DNA of 64,000 bases. Source: CAVUAN01 sp963739435 (GTDB lineage Bacteria > Acidobacteriota > Thermoanaerobaculia > UBA5066 > Gp7-AA6). The position numbers and the translations under genes are program-made. Under the pieces are notes generated by a model. The model searched no databases, was not told the DNA's origin, and saw only the letters and a list, made by a program, of their open reading frames with translations. This document shows positions 40,384-48,516 of the stretch, in pieces (positions within the stretch are counted from its first letter, which is position 1; each line of letters begins with the position of its first letter). Location: NCBI GenBank assembly GCA_963739435.1, contig CAVUAN010000016.1:248001-312000 (forward strand), written 5' to 3'.

Positions 40384-40409
40384 CGAAACTCACCATTTGT
40401 CGAGTTCCG
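40384..40409. promoter_or_regulatory. Dyad enhancer-like site 1, candidate binding site for the sigma-54 activator
   Basis: A 26-base imperfect palindrome with half sites CGAAACTC (40384-40391) and GAGTTCCG (40402-40409), spaced by ten bases including CCATTTGT. It lies 47 bases upstream of the GG of the -24/-12 promoter, in the intergenic space right after the activator gene. A near copy with better symmetry is at 42861-42886. Assignment as an upstream activating sequence is inference. Confidence 0.65.
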
Positions 40410-40455
40410 CCACCCCGCCAATCGCATAAACCTAACAAAGCAAAGTGCTTGAGTG

Positions 40456-40470
40456 TGGCACTCCGATTGC
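40456..40470 (+). promoter_or_regulatory. Sigma-54 (-24/-12) promoter of the DUF1269-hdeD transcript
   Basis: TGGCAC (40456-40461), five bases, TTGC (40467-40470): the GG and GC pairs are separated by exactly ten bases, as required for sigma-54. A start of transcription near 40482 would give an untranslated leader of about 67 bases to the gene at 40549. Confidence 0.82.
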
Positions 40471-40548
40471 CTTTCTAGGGATGACGAGCGCGCTCTAACG
40501 AGTAACCGAAACCAGAACGAGTGACGAAACCAAAAGGAGGAACGGATC

Positions 40549-41267
40549 ATGGAACGGATGTTAGTGGTGGTTTTCGACAACGAGAAGAAGGCCTACGAAG
40601 GCAAAACGGCCCTTGAACAGCTGCAGGCGGAAGGCAACCTCACGATTTTCCAGGAGGCGGTGATCCTGAAGCACGCGGACGGAACCGTCAGCGTGAAGCA
40701 GGTCGACGACTCCGCGCCGGTCGGCACGCTCACGGGGACCGCGGTGGGCGCCTGATCGGACTGCTGGGCGGACCGGTGGGAATGCTCGTCGGCGCCGCCT
40801 CCGGCGCGGGGCTCGGCGTGTTTTTTGACGCCGACACGCTCCAGGTTGGCGAGGATTTCGTGGAGGACGTGTCGAAGTTGCTGGCGCCGAACAAAGTCGC
40901 GGTGGTCGCGGAAGTCGACGAAGCGTGGACGACGCCGGTGGACACGCGGATGGAGGCGCTCGGTGGGACCGTCATCCGCCGTGCGCTCTGGGCGGTGCAG
41001 GAACAGGTCCGTCGCGAGGAGATCGCCGCCATGAAGGCGGACCTCGCCGAGCTTAAGAGCGAGGCCTCGAAGGCCAACGCGGAACGCAAGGCGAAGCTCC
41101 AGAAGAAGATCGAGCAGCTCACAGGGAAGATCGACGCTCAGGATAAGAAGCTGACCGAGCGGATTGATGCGTTCGAGGGGCGCCAGAAGGCGAAGAAGGC
41201 GATTCTCCAGAAGAACGCCGCAGCCGCCGGCCGGGCGCTCAAGAATCTGGCGAACACAAACGTCTAA
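40549..41267 (+). CDS. DUF1269-family protein, copy 1, one frameshift
   Basis: The N-terminus MERMLVVVFDNEKKAYEGKT is the DUF1269 opening. A glycine-rich, membrane-like segment (LIGLLGGPVGMLVGAASGAG) and a long Lys/Glu-rich coiled-coil tail follow, ending AAAGRALKNLANTNV. The frame breaks at about 40752: the paralogue at 43277 reads GTG-GGC-AGT-CTG-ATC, whereas here GTG-GGC-GCC-TGA shows one base is missing. Repaired length is about 239 residues. It has an AAAGGAGGAACGG ribosome site, a sigma-54 promoter, and is followed by hdeD at 34 bases. The family is linked to membrane stress but has no known mechanism. Confidence 0.8.
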
Positions 41268-41300
41268 CGCAACTCATTTAATAAGGAGGAGGAATTCAAA

Positions 41301-41870
41301 ATGGCTACCAACACTCTCTCTCAGGAAGTCTCGAAGCGCTCCGGCTGGAGCATCTTCATGGGTGTCCTCACCGCGGCCGTCGGCCTGGTGATGATCATTT
41401 ACCCGCTGGCGACCGCCGCCGCTTCCACACTGTTCGTCGGATCGGCGCTCATCGTGGCCGGGGTCGCGCAGTCCATCTTCGCATTCGCCTCGGGGTCGGT
41501 GGGAAAGTTCTTTCTGAACATCCTGCTCGGCATTCTCTACGGCATCGCTGGAATTTCCCTGGTGGCGTCCCCGGGCATCGGCCTCGTGACGCTCACAGCC
41601 GTGCTCGGTGTGATGCTCATCGCCGAGGCCGTTTCCGAAACGTTCATGGCCTTCGCACTGCCCGCGGGGGGCGGCCGCGGTGGGTTGCTGGTCAACGCTC
41701 TGTTCAGCCTGCTGCTCGGCGTGATGGTTCTCGCGCAATGGCCGGTCAGCTCGGTCTGGGCGATCGGCACGTTGGTCGGCGTCGCCGTTCTCGTCAACGG
41801 GATCACGCGCACGGTCATCTCCGGCCAGATCCGTCATGACGCCCGCGCGTTCTCGGCCGCGACTGCATAG
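41301..41870 (+). CDS. hdeD: HdeD-like (DUF308) acid-resistance membrane protein
   Basis: A 189-residue protein with six hydrophobic segments in the HdeD pattern: SGWSIFMGVLTAAVGLVMII (entry helix), then ASTLFVGSALIVAGVAQSIF, FFLNILLGILYGIAGISLVA, TLTAVLGVMLIAEAVSETFM and two more. HdeD is implicated in acid resistance at high cell density in enterics; here the role is presumed general stress. AAGGAGGAGG precedes the start. It is the second gene of the sigma-54 transcript and is followed by a strong terminator at 41923. Intact. Confidence 0.85.
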   Translation: MATNTLSQEVSKRSGWSIFMGVLTAAVGLVMIIYPLATAAASTLFVGSALIVAGVAQSIFAFASGSVGKFFLNILLGILYGIAGISLVASPGIGLVTLTAVLGVMLIAEAVSETFMAFALPAGGGRGGLLVNALFSLLLGVMVLAQWPVSSVWAIGTLVGVAVLVNGITRTVISGQIRHDARAFSAATA

Positions 41871-41922
41871 AAAGCAAAGACAATGCAGAAGGGCCTCCGT
41901 GTTGCGCCCTGGAACAAATCGG

Positions 41923-41955
41923 CGAGGGCCGCTGCCTGGCGGCCCTCGTTTTCTT
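41923..41955 (+). terminator. Rho-independent terminator after hdeD
   Basis: A 10-bp perfect stem (CGAGGGCCGC at 41923-41932 with GCGGCCCTCG at 41939-41948), a six-base loop and a T-rich tail TTTTCTT. The stem sequence is shared with the terminator at 44025, part of the duplicated arrangement. Confidence 0.85.
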
Positions 41956-41971
41956 ATAGGAGAACTCCTCA

Positions 41972-42733
41972 ATGTCAAGAGTCGTGATCCTCGGCGCAAC
42001 GGGTTCCCTGGGAAGGCATGTTGTTCAACAAGCCATAGCCGCCAGGCATGATGTTGCAGTCGTTGTCCGTACACCCTCGAAGCTGACAGCGGAGGTTCGC
42101 GACAAGGTGTCAGTCCACCAGTGCGACCTGAGTTCGGTTTCGATTAGCGATCTGGCCGCGGTGCTTCGCGGTCACGATGCAGTCATCAACACCGCCGGTC
42201 TTGTCACCGAAGGTCAGGCATTCGTCAACCTCATTGATCGGCTCGTCACCATTCTCGAGGCAGTATCAACTTCCGATCGCCCCGCTTGCTGGTTCCTTGC
42301 AGGTGCGGGGCTGCTGGATATCGATGCTTCCGGCCGGAGAGGAGTCGACCTCCCTCGCATCGGCTCCACCTACTGGCCGCATCGCGTGAATTTCGAACGC
42401 ATCCGCAGTTCCGGTCTGGATTGGCGGCTGCTCTGTCCCGGCCCGATGGTCGAACAGCCTCCCCTTGGCCTGGCCAAACTCCGGATTTCGCTGGAACGAC
42501 TGCCCGTTCAAGTCCCTGTTTTCGGCCGAGCCCTGCCAGGCGCCTTGTTCTTGCCCGTGTTCGCGTACCTCGTTCCGGAGATGATCATCTCCTACGCCGA
42601 CGCCGCTGCTCTGATGCTCGCAAATTTGGCCAGGGAAAACGAAATGTCCCACCACAGGGTTGGCCTCGCGCTGCCGCTGGGTATGCGAGGCCAAAAGGAC
42701 CAATGGGCAGCCCGGCCAAAGAATGCGACCTGA
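41972..42733 (+). CDS. NAD(P)-binding epimerase/NmrA-like SDR
   Basis: A 253-residue atypical SDR. The cofactor loop ILGATGSLGRHVVQQAIAAR at the start and VVVRTPSKL after strand 2 fit NADP-binding NmrA/ISDR-type proteins. VINTAGLVTEGQAFVNLIDR follows. The usual Tyr-x-x-x-Lys pair is not evident, so it may be a redox sensor or non-catalytic. TAGGAGAA precedes ATG 41972. It lies immediately after the terminator of the upstream unit and before the remnant of the activator HTH, so it may have been inserted between the two copies of the sigma-54 arrangement. Confidence 0.75.
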   Translation: MSRVVILGATGSLGRHVVQQAIAARHDVAVVVRTPSKLTAEVRDKVSVHQCDLSSVSISDLAAVLRGHDAVINTAGLVTEGQAFVNLIDRLVTILEAVSTSDRPACWFLAGAGLLDIDASGRRGVDLPRIGSTYWPHRVNFERIRSSGLDWRLLCPGPMVEQPPLGLAKLRISLERLPVQVPVFGRALPGALFLPVFAYLVPEMIISYADAAALMLANLARENEMSHHRVGLALPLGMRGQKDQWAARPKNAT

Positions 42734-42755
42734 CATTTCCTTCGAGAGGGACGCT

Positions 42756-42824
42756 TCGCCGGCAAGCCGCTCCACGCTCGAATCCAAAATTCGATCCCTG
42801 CGCATCGACAAGCATCGCTTCTAG
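42756..42824 (+). pseudogene. Remnant of a second sigma-54 activator C-terminus (HTH end)
   Basis: In one frame this short stretch encodes SRSTLESKIRSLRIDKHRF followed by TAG. It matches the last residues of the activator at 38541-40329 (SRSTLESKIRSLRIDKHRF there with Pro-Arg before it), with mostly synonymous base changes. No upstream part of an activator is present. It is followed by the same kind of dyad and promoter as in copy 1, so it marks the left edge of a duplicated segment. Confidence 0.75.
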
Positions 42825-42860
42825 ACCGAATAAGTCCGCAGGTCGGGCGAGCTGGCGTGT

Positions 42861-42886
42861 CGAAGCTCGCCATTTGTCGAGATTCG
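42861..42886. promoter_or_regulatory. Dyad enhancer-like site 2
   Basis: A 26-base palindrome with half sites CGAAGCTCG (42861-42869) and CGAGATTCG (42878-42886), about 21 of 26 positions symmetric. The centre CCATTTGTC is identical to site 1. It is 48 bases upstream of the GG of the second -24/-12 promoter, almost the same spacing as in copy 1 (47). Likely the binding site of the activator encoded at 38541; this is inference. Confidence 0.68.
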
Positions 42887-42933
42887 CCACGGCACCTGTC
42901 GTGTAATCCATTGGAAACACCGTGACTTAGCTG

Positions 42934-42948
42934 TGGCACGGCGGTTGC
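42934..42948 (+). promoter_or_regulatory. Sigma-54 (-24/-12) promoter of the STAS-DUF1269 transcript
   Basis: TGGCAC (42934-42939) and TTGC (42945-42948), with the GG and GC pairs exactly ten bases apart. The predicted start of transcription near 42960 is only a few bases before the ATG of the STAS gene at 42964, so that message would be nearly leaderless. Confidence 0.82.
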
Positions 42949-42963
42949 TCTCTCAACGTGTCG

Positions 42964-43239
42964 ATGGTACTGAGAATCGAACACGTCCGCAGTGACTCCG
43001 GGACGACCCTCATGCTCATCGGGAGGATCGCTTCACCGGACGTTCAGGACTTGAAGGCACGGGTTGCCGAGGAGCCGAATCCCGTCGCTCTCGACCTTCA
43101 GCAGGTGCGGCTCGTCGATCTCGACGCAGTCCACTTTCTGGCGACAGCCGAGCGAAGAGGAGTCGAGTTGCGCAACCTACCGCAGTACGTCCGCGAGTGG
43201 ATCTCTGTAGAAACGCCGAGACTCGGTGAACTGGAGTGA
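42964..43239 (+). CDS. Small STAS-domain protein
   Basis: A 91-residue single-domain protein. MVLRIEHVRSDSGTTLMLIG, then PVALDLQQVRLVDLDAVHFL and LPQYVREWISVE, match free-standing STAS proteins related to anti-sigma-factor antagonists. The conserved Ser that is phosphorylated in SpoIIAA-type proteins is replaced here by Asp (LVDLDAVHF), so regulation by phosphorylation is unlikely. I chose ATG 42964; a GTG at 42958 would lie before the predicted transcript start. It is the first gene after the second sigma-54 promoter and is followed by a DUF1269 gene 37 bases on. Confidence 0.72.
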   Translation: MVLRIEHVRSDSGTTLMLIGRIASPDVQDLKARVAEEPNPVALDLQQVRLVDLDAVHFLATAERRGVELRNLPQYVREWISVETPRLGELE

Positions 43240-43276
43240 TTTGGCTTTTGACCGAATTTGAAAGGAGGATCGGATC

Positions 43277-43996
43277 ATGGAACGGATGTTAGTGGTAGTT
43301 CTTGACAACGAGAAGAAGGCCTACGAAGGCAAAGCGGCCCTCCGGCAGCTCGAGCAGGAAGGCAGCATCAGCATTTACGCGGGGGCAGTGGTCGTCAAGC
43401 GTGCGGACGGCACCGTCAGCGTCAAGCAGCTCGACGAGGACGTGCCGGCCGGCACGCTCACCGGGACGGCCGTGGGCAGTCTGATCGGGCTGTTGGGTGG
43501 ACCGGTGGGGCTGGCCGTCGGCGCCCTGTCGGGCATGACATTCGGTGCGTTCTACGACATCGACACAGCCCGCGTCGGCGAGGATTTCGTCGACGACGTG
43601 TCGAAATCGCTGACGCCCAACAAAGCCGCGGTCATCGCGGAAATCGACGAGGAGTGGACGACGCCGGTCGACACCCGGATGGAGGCGCTCGGAGGAGTCG
43701 TGTTCCGCCGCGCTCTGTGGGAAGTGCAAGAGAAGATGCATGACGAGGATGTCGCCGCGATGAAGGCGGATCGCGCGCAGCTCAAGAGCGAAATCTCGAA
43801 GGCTCATGCCGACCGGAAGGCAAAGCTTCAAAAGAAGGTCGACCAGCTCCAGGCGAGGATCGAAACGCAGGAAAAGAAGATGAAAGAGCGGCATGAGGCG
43901 TTCCAAGCGCGCCAGAAGGCGAAGGGGGCCATCCTCAAGAAGAACGCCGCCGCCGCCGGCCGGGCGCTCAAGCAGCTCGGGCAGACCCACGTCTGA
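43277..43996 (+). CDS. DUF1269-family protein, copy 2 (intact)
   Basis: A 239-residue protein that is a close paralogue of the gene at 40549: same start MERMLVVVLDNEKKAYEGKA, same Gly-rich segment (LIGLLGGPVGLAVGALSGMT), VGEDFVDDVSKSLTPNKAAV and the same Lys/Glu coiled-coil tail ending AAAGRALKQLGQTHV. The ribosome site and first bases (AAGGAGGATCGGATCATGG) are almost identical in both copies. It is cotranscribed with the STAS gene and ends before a strong terminator. Role unknown, presumed membrane or envelope stress. Confidence 0.85.
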   Translation: MERMLVVVLDNEKKAYEGKAALRQLEQEGSISIYAGAVVVKRADGTVSVKQLDEDVPAGTLTGTAVGSLIGLLGGPVGLAVGALSGMTFGAFYDIDTARVGEDFVDDVSKSLTPNKAAVIAEIDEEWTTPVDTRMEALGGVVFRRALWEVQEKMHDEDVAAMKADRAQLKSEISKAHADRKAKLQKKVDQLQARIETQEKKMKERHEAFQARQKAKGAILKKNAAAAGRALKQLGQTHV

Positions 43997-44024
43997 CGCC
44001 GAGCGTTGCAGAGGAGGAATCGGC

Positions 44025-44054
44025 GAGGGCCGCTGCTTCGCGGCCCTCTTTTTT
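44025..44054 (+). terminator. Rho-independent terminator after DUF1269 copy 2
   Basis: Perfect 9-bp stem (GAGGGCCGC at 44025-44033 with GCGGCCCTC at 44040-44048), six-base loop, then six T. Preceded by AATCGGC exactly as the terminator at 41923, showing the two are copies. Confidence 0.9.
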
Positions 44055-44082
44055 CATCTTCCGCGCGACAATCCTCGAGCCG

Positions 44083-44097
44083 TGGCACTTGAGTGGC
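44083..44097 (+). promoter_or_regulatory. Weak sigma-54-like element upstream of cardiolipin synthase
   Basis: TGGCAC (44083-44088) and TGGC (44094-44097) place GG and GC exactly ten bases apart, but the -12 element lacks the usual TTGC and no dyad like sites 1 and 2 lies upstream. A start near 44109 would leave a leader of about 155 bases before the gene at 44266. The rest of the 43997-44265 gap shows only the terminator. Confidence 0.35.
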
Positions 44098-44265
44098 GGA
44101 GGAGGAGGGATTTGCGGCGGCGAACCCGGCGCGTGTTCTTGCGCTGAGCGCTCACCTTGGCAATAGGAGGTGGAACCCCCGGGTGGAGCTAAACTCGGGC
44201 GATCGCGGAACGATTGAGGTTTGAGCCCTCTGGTTCGAGTCCTGCACGGTTCTGACCACTCTAGA

Positions 44266-45729
44266 ATGAGCTCGCATTTGCTGCCGCCCGCCGTCATCGT
44301 CGTTGCGCACGTACTCATCGTGCTGGTGATTGGCGGGCGTGTGATCATGCGACGACCGGTGCGCGGCGTCGCCCTTGCGTGGTTGTTCCTCGCGGCGATG
44401 CTGCCCCTCGCGGGTGGGCTGGCTTATTTCCTCGTCGGGGAGCGCCGGATTGGTCGCCGGCGAAAACGCGATCTGGACACCTTACACACCGACTTTCGGA
44501 AGATCGCCGAGGCCGCGATCCCGGCCGGCCTGACCGAGGTTGCCTGGCCGCGTCACGCGCCTGCCGCCCGCAGCCTGGACCGCCTGGGTCGGGCCGCGGT
44601 GGGCAGCCCGACGGTGAGAGGCAGCCGCATTGAGCTGTTCGCCGACACGCAAGCTGTGCTGAAGGCGATCGCTCGCGACGTGGACAGCGCGAAGACCAGC
44701 GTGCTGATGGAGTTTTACATCTGGAATGAGGGCGGCACGGCGGACGTGGTGCTCGAAGCACTGATCCGCGCGGCCGAACGGGGCGTACGGTGCCGCGTGC
44801 TCATCGATGCACTCGGAGCCCGGCCGTGGTGGCGGGGTCGGCAGCCGCGGCGGCTGAGGGAGGCGGGCGTCGAGGTGCGGGAGGCTCTCCCGGCGGGACT
44901 GCTGCACGGCCTGGTGGGCCGCGCCGACCTTCGGTTGCATCGCAAGATCATCGTCGTGGACGGCGAGGTGGCGTGGACCGGCAGTATGAATCTGGTGGAC
45001 CCGGCTTACTTCAAGGCAGATGCCGGGTTCGGCCAATGGGTGGATGCGATGGTCCGCCTCGAGGGCGCAATCGTGGTCCCTCTTGGCGCGATCTTGATTG
45101 GCGACTGGCTGCTCGAGACTGGCGAGCCGCTGCAGGAGCTCATCCGCAGCGCCGGGCTTCACCTGGTGCAGCCACAGGGGCCTGCAGATATCCAGGCCAT
45201 TCCGTCAGGGCCTGGAGAAGGCGGCGATGGCCTGCTGCAAATGCTGCTGGCGCTGATCAACGCCGCGCAAAACGAACTGGTGCTCACCACACCGTACCTG
45301 GTGCCGGACGATTGCTTGATCCTGGCGCTGCGCGGGGCCGCCTGCCGCGGGGTCAAGGTCACGGTGATCGTCCCGGAAATCGTCGACTCCCTGTTGACCC
45401 GGTACGCGAGCCGGTCGTATTACGACGACCTGCTGGACGTCGGCGTGGAACTCCAGCTCTATCGCGGCGGCTTGCTGCATACGAAGTCGATTCTGGTGGA
45501 CGAGACGATGTCGATGTTTGGAACGGTCAACCTCGACATGCGCAGCCTGTGGCTCAACTACGAGGTGACGCTCTTCATCTACGGGCCCGAGTTTGCGCGA
45601 GCGTTGCGCGCGCTGCAGCAAACCTACCTCGTGCAGTCCATCCGGCTCGATCGTGCGACCTGGGGCCGACGGCCCTTGAAGGAGAGGGCGCTCGAGAACG
45701 TGCTTCGCCTCGTCAGCCCGCTGCTCTGA
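44266..45729 (+). CDS. cls: Cardiolipin synthase (phospholipase D family)
   Basis: A 487-residue membrane enzyme. Two N-terminal helices (about 5-25 and 34-57, ending FLVGERRIGRRRKRD) are followed by two HKD motifs: His225 in LHRKIIVVDGEVAWTGSMN and His405 in LLHTKSILVDETMSMFGTVN. It joins two phosphatidylglycerol molecules, or uses phosphatidylethanolamine, to make cardiolipin at the inner membrane. Length and layout match Cls A/B-type enzymes. ATG 44266 is used because the first membrane helix begins there. It follows the stress genes, fitting an envelope-remodelling role. Confidence 0.92.
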   Translation: MSSHLLPPAVIVVAHVLIVLVIGGRVIMRRPVRGVALAWLFLAAMLPLAGGLAYFLVGERRIGRRRKRDLDTLHTDFRKIAEAAIPAGLTEVAWPRHAPAARSLDRLGRAAVGSPTVRGSRIELFADTQAVLKAIARDVDSAKTSVLMEFYIWNEGGTADVVLEALIRAAERGVRCRVLIDALGARPWWRGRQPRRLREAGVEVREALPAGLLHGLVGRADLRLHRKIIVVDGEVAWTGSMNLVDPAYFKADAGFGQWVDAMVRLEGAIVVPLGAILIGDWLLETGEPLQELIRSAGLHLVQPQGPADIQAIPSGPGEGGDGLLQMLLALINAAQNELVLTTPYLVPDDCLILALRGAACRGVKVTVIVPEIVDSLLTRYASRSYYDDLLDVGVELQLYRGGLLHTKSILVDETMSMFGTVNLDMRSLWLNYEVTLFIYGPEFARALRALQQTYLVQSIRLDRATWGRRPLKERALENVLRLVSPLL

Positions 45730-45818
45730 TATCCGCCCCAGGGCCCCTTCACGGAGTCTTGAGAAAATGACATGCTCTGGATCGTTGGAGGCCCCCACTC
45801 TATGGGGCCCAGGAACAC

Positions 45819-47493
45819 ATGAAACCGGCCACACTAGCTCGCCTGGAACGGAACGTCCACCGCACGGGCGAAATCATCGGCGTGCTGGCCAAGTACGGCC
45901 TGGCCGATTGGGTCAAGGGCGTGGATTTCTCGTGGATCCAGGATCGAATTCAGAGCGTTGACGGCCAGCATATCCCCGACCTCAAAATCGAGGAGCGTGT
46001 GCGCCTGGCGTTCACCGAACTCGGCACCACCTTCATCAAGCTCGGCCAGATGCTCAGCACGCGGCCCGACCTCGTCGGCCCCGAGCTGGCGCGGGAACTG
46101 GCACACCTGCAAACCGACACCCCGGCCGATCCGCCCGCCACGGTCCGGGCCACGGTTGAAGCCGAGTTCGGCAAGCCGCCGAGCCACGCTGTTCGCGCAA
46201 TTCAAAGAGGAGCCGTTGGCCTCGGCCTCGATCGCCCAGGTCCATGTGGCCCGGCTGCACTCGGGCGAGCATGTCGTCGTCAAGGTCCAGCACGCCGGCA
46301 TCGCGGACAAGATTCATGCCCGACCTCGATATTCTCGCCAGTCTGGCCGAGTTGGCGGAAAAGCACTCGGCCCAGCTGCGTCTCTACCAGCCCGAGGCGG
46401 TCGTCCGGCAGTTCCGCCGCACCCTTCTGCGCGAGCTGGATTTCACTTTCGAACGCCGCAATCTCGAGGAGTTCGGCGAACATTTCGCCCAGGACGACAC
46501 CGTCCATTTCCGTCCGCGCTTACGCGACGTTCTCGACGCGCCGGGTCCTGACCATGGAACGGCTGGACGGCATCCTCGGCACCGATCCCGCAGCGCTCGC
46601 CGCCTCGGGCGCTGACCTCAATGAGTTCGCCCGTCGCGGCGCCACGATGTATCTCCAGATGATCTTCCGCGATGCGTTCTACCATGCCGACCCGCATCCC
46701 GGCAACCTGATGCTCCTGCCCGGCGGCGTGGTCGGGGTGCTCGACTGCGGCATGGTCGGACGCCTCGATGAAGAGCTGGCGGACGGCCTCGACGACATGC
46801 TCATGGCCGTGGTGAACCACAACGCGGTGGACCTCGAGGAGTCACTCCTTCGCCTGGCTCCGCGCCGTCGGCGACGCCCCGGGACCAATTGCGCGCCGAT
46901 CTCACGGATTTCGTCGCCGACTACGTGGGCCAGTCCATCCAGGACATGGACCTGAGCGGCGCGATGAACAGCCTGTTTGAAATCATCCGGCGCTACACGA
47001 TCACGTTGCCGCCCGGCGCTCTCGCTGCTCCTGCGCACGCTGGTCGAGTTGGAGGGAACCGCCCAGCGATTGAGTCCGGAGTTCAGCCTCGCCGAAGTCT
47101 TCCGGCCGTTCTACAACACGATGGTGCGCCGGCGACTCTCGCTCCGGCGCATCCTGGGCCGGCTTCAGCACGCCTATCGCGACTGGGAGCGGCTGGTGGA
47201 GTCCTTGCCGCGCGACCTGGACGACGTTCTCAGGCGTGTGCGCGACGGCACCTTCTCCGTCCACCTGGACCACCGTCACATCGACCCGGTGATCAACCGC
47301 CTGGTCCTCGGCGTTATGACCGCCGCGCTGCTCGTCGGCTCCTCCCTGCTCTGGAGCATGAAAGCGCCGCCGATGATCGACGGCGTTTCGGTATTTGGCG
47401 GGGCCGGTTACCTGATAGCGGCTCTATCTCGGTTGGCGCCTGCTGCGCGCCATCAAGAAGTCCGGCGACATCAATTCGAACAAGGAAACGTGA
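45819..47493 (+). CDS. AarF/UbiB (ABC1) family atypical kinase, six frameshifts
   Basis: ATG 45819 opens MKPATLARLERNVHRTGEII. Repaired text gives LAFTELGTTFIKLGQMLSTR (the KxGQ motif of the family), the Ala-rich loop LASASIAQVHVARL, HVVVKVQHAGI with the nucleotide-binding Lys, FYHADPHPGNLMLLPGG and VLDCGMVGRL with metal ligands, and two C-terminal membrane helices (LVLGVMTAALLVGSSLLW). Frame changes near 46181, 46316, 46519, 46893, 47018 and 47424 are all cured by deleting one base. Repaired length is about 556 residues, normal for the family, which is tied to quinone synthesis or lipid transport. TGA 47491-47493 lies six bases before the lipase gene. Confidence 0.8.
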
Positions 47494-47499
47494 GGAGCG

Positions 47500-48498
47500 A
47501 TGGACGTCGAACGGCTTGCGGCTAAAACGTGCGGTCGCCCGTTCCCTGTTTACGAGGATCTGGTCGGGAACCTCGTTGCGGCGCACGGGTCGGCAGGCGT
47601 CGGGCGCGACGCCGTAGTCGCACATGTCCTCGGGACATGCGCCGGCTACGCCTACGCGGACCTCGAGACGGTGGCCATGATGGTGGCCAGGCTCGGGCTC
47701 GAGGGCAGCGCCTGCGTGCGCATCGCGCAGATCGTGGACGCGATGCACATCTTCTCCACCGCATATCTCGTGCAGAGCCGCTGTGGCCGCGCGGCGATCC
47801 TCTGCTATCGGGGCACCGAGCCGGCGAATCTCGGCAACTGGCTCACAGACGCGGATGTTGGATCAGCCTCGATCACTCTCGGCGACCATGTGCTGGCCGT
47901 TCATGCCGGGATGCTTCGAAACGTCCGGTCCACGTTCCGGGCCATCCTCGACGAGTTGAATCTCGCCCTGCAGGGGAGGTCGCTGCGGGATCCCCGGCAG
48001 AGCGTCGAACGTCCGCTGGAGGCGCTGTACGTGGCGGGCCACAGCCTCGGCGGCGCCATGGCCGTGCTCTTCGCACTCTCCCTCGCCGGGACGGCGGAAC
48101 ACCGCGAGATCGCCGGCAAGCTGAGGGCGATCTATACGTTCGGCCAGCCGTTGGTCACTGGCGAGCCCCTGCCTGAAGCGGCGCGCGAAGTGGGACGGAA
48201 GCTGTACCGTCACGTCAACGCTCGCGATCTGATTCCGAGTCTGCCCCCGGCGGCCTGGGGACACCTGGCGCATTTCGGAAGGGAATATCGCTACGCGGAA
48301 GGCCAGTGGCAGCAGGCGGACATTCCCATCACCCAACTCGCGAATCTCCGAGAGGTTCCACGCGCGCTCCTGGCCTTCCTCGGCCCCGCGAAGCGGCGGG
48401 ACTCTTCCCGCTACACGATGGACGAGCACGGCCCTCATCACTACATCGCAGCGCTTCGGCCGAAGGGTCGCCCCGACGAGTTTGGCGATCCCGGTTGA
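47500..48498 (+). CDS. Class 3 lipase
   Basis: A 332-residue alpha/beta hydrolase. The nucleophile elbow AGHSLGGAMAVLFAL puts Ser at 182; RHVNARDLIPSLPP near 246 supplies the Asp and HGPHHYIAALRP near 311 the His. AILCYRGTEPANLGNWLTDA is the lipase class 3 oxyanion strand. There is no signal peptide, so it may act inside the cell or at the membrane on glycerolipids; this is inference. GTGAGGAGCG precedes ATG 47500. It is probably cotranscribed with the AarF gene and converges on the USP-PLD gene. Confidence 0.85.
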   Translation: MDVERLAAKTCGRPFPVYEDLVGNLVAAHGSAGVGRDAVVAHVLGTCAGYAYADLETVAMMVARLGLEGSACVRIAQIVDAMHIFSTAYLVQSRCGRAAILCYRGTEPANLGNWLTDADVGSASITLGDHVLAVHAGMLRNVRSTFRAILDELNLALQGRSLRDPRQSVERPLEALYVAGHSLGGAMAVLFALSLAGTAEHREIAGKLRAIYTFGQPLVTGEPLPEAAREVGRKLYRHVNARDLIPSLPPAAWGHLAHFGREYRYAEGQWQQADIPITQLANLREVPRALLAFLGPAKRRDSSRYTMDEHGPHHYIAALRPKGRPDEFGDPG

Positions 48499-48516
48499 TC
48501 GGCGCTCCCCGGGCGC

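Noticed and set aside
44225..44260. A tRNA-like T-arm (GGTTCGAGTCC) followed by ...TGACCA, as at the end of a tRNA gene or an attachment site
   Set aside because: Only three of five T-stem pairs form and no matching acceptor, D or anticodon arms are found in the preceding 75 bases.
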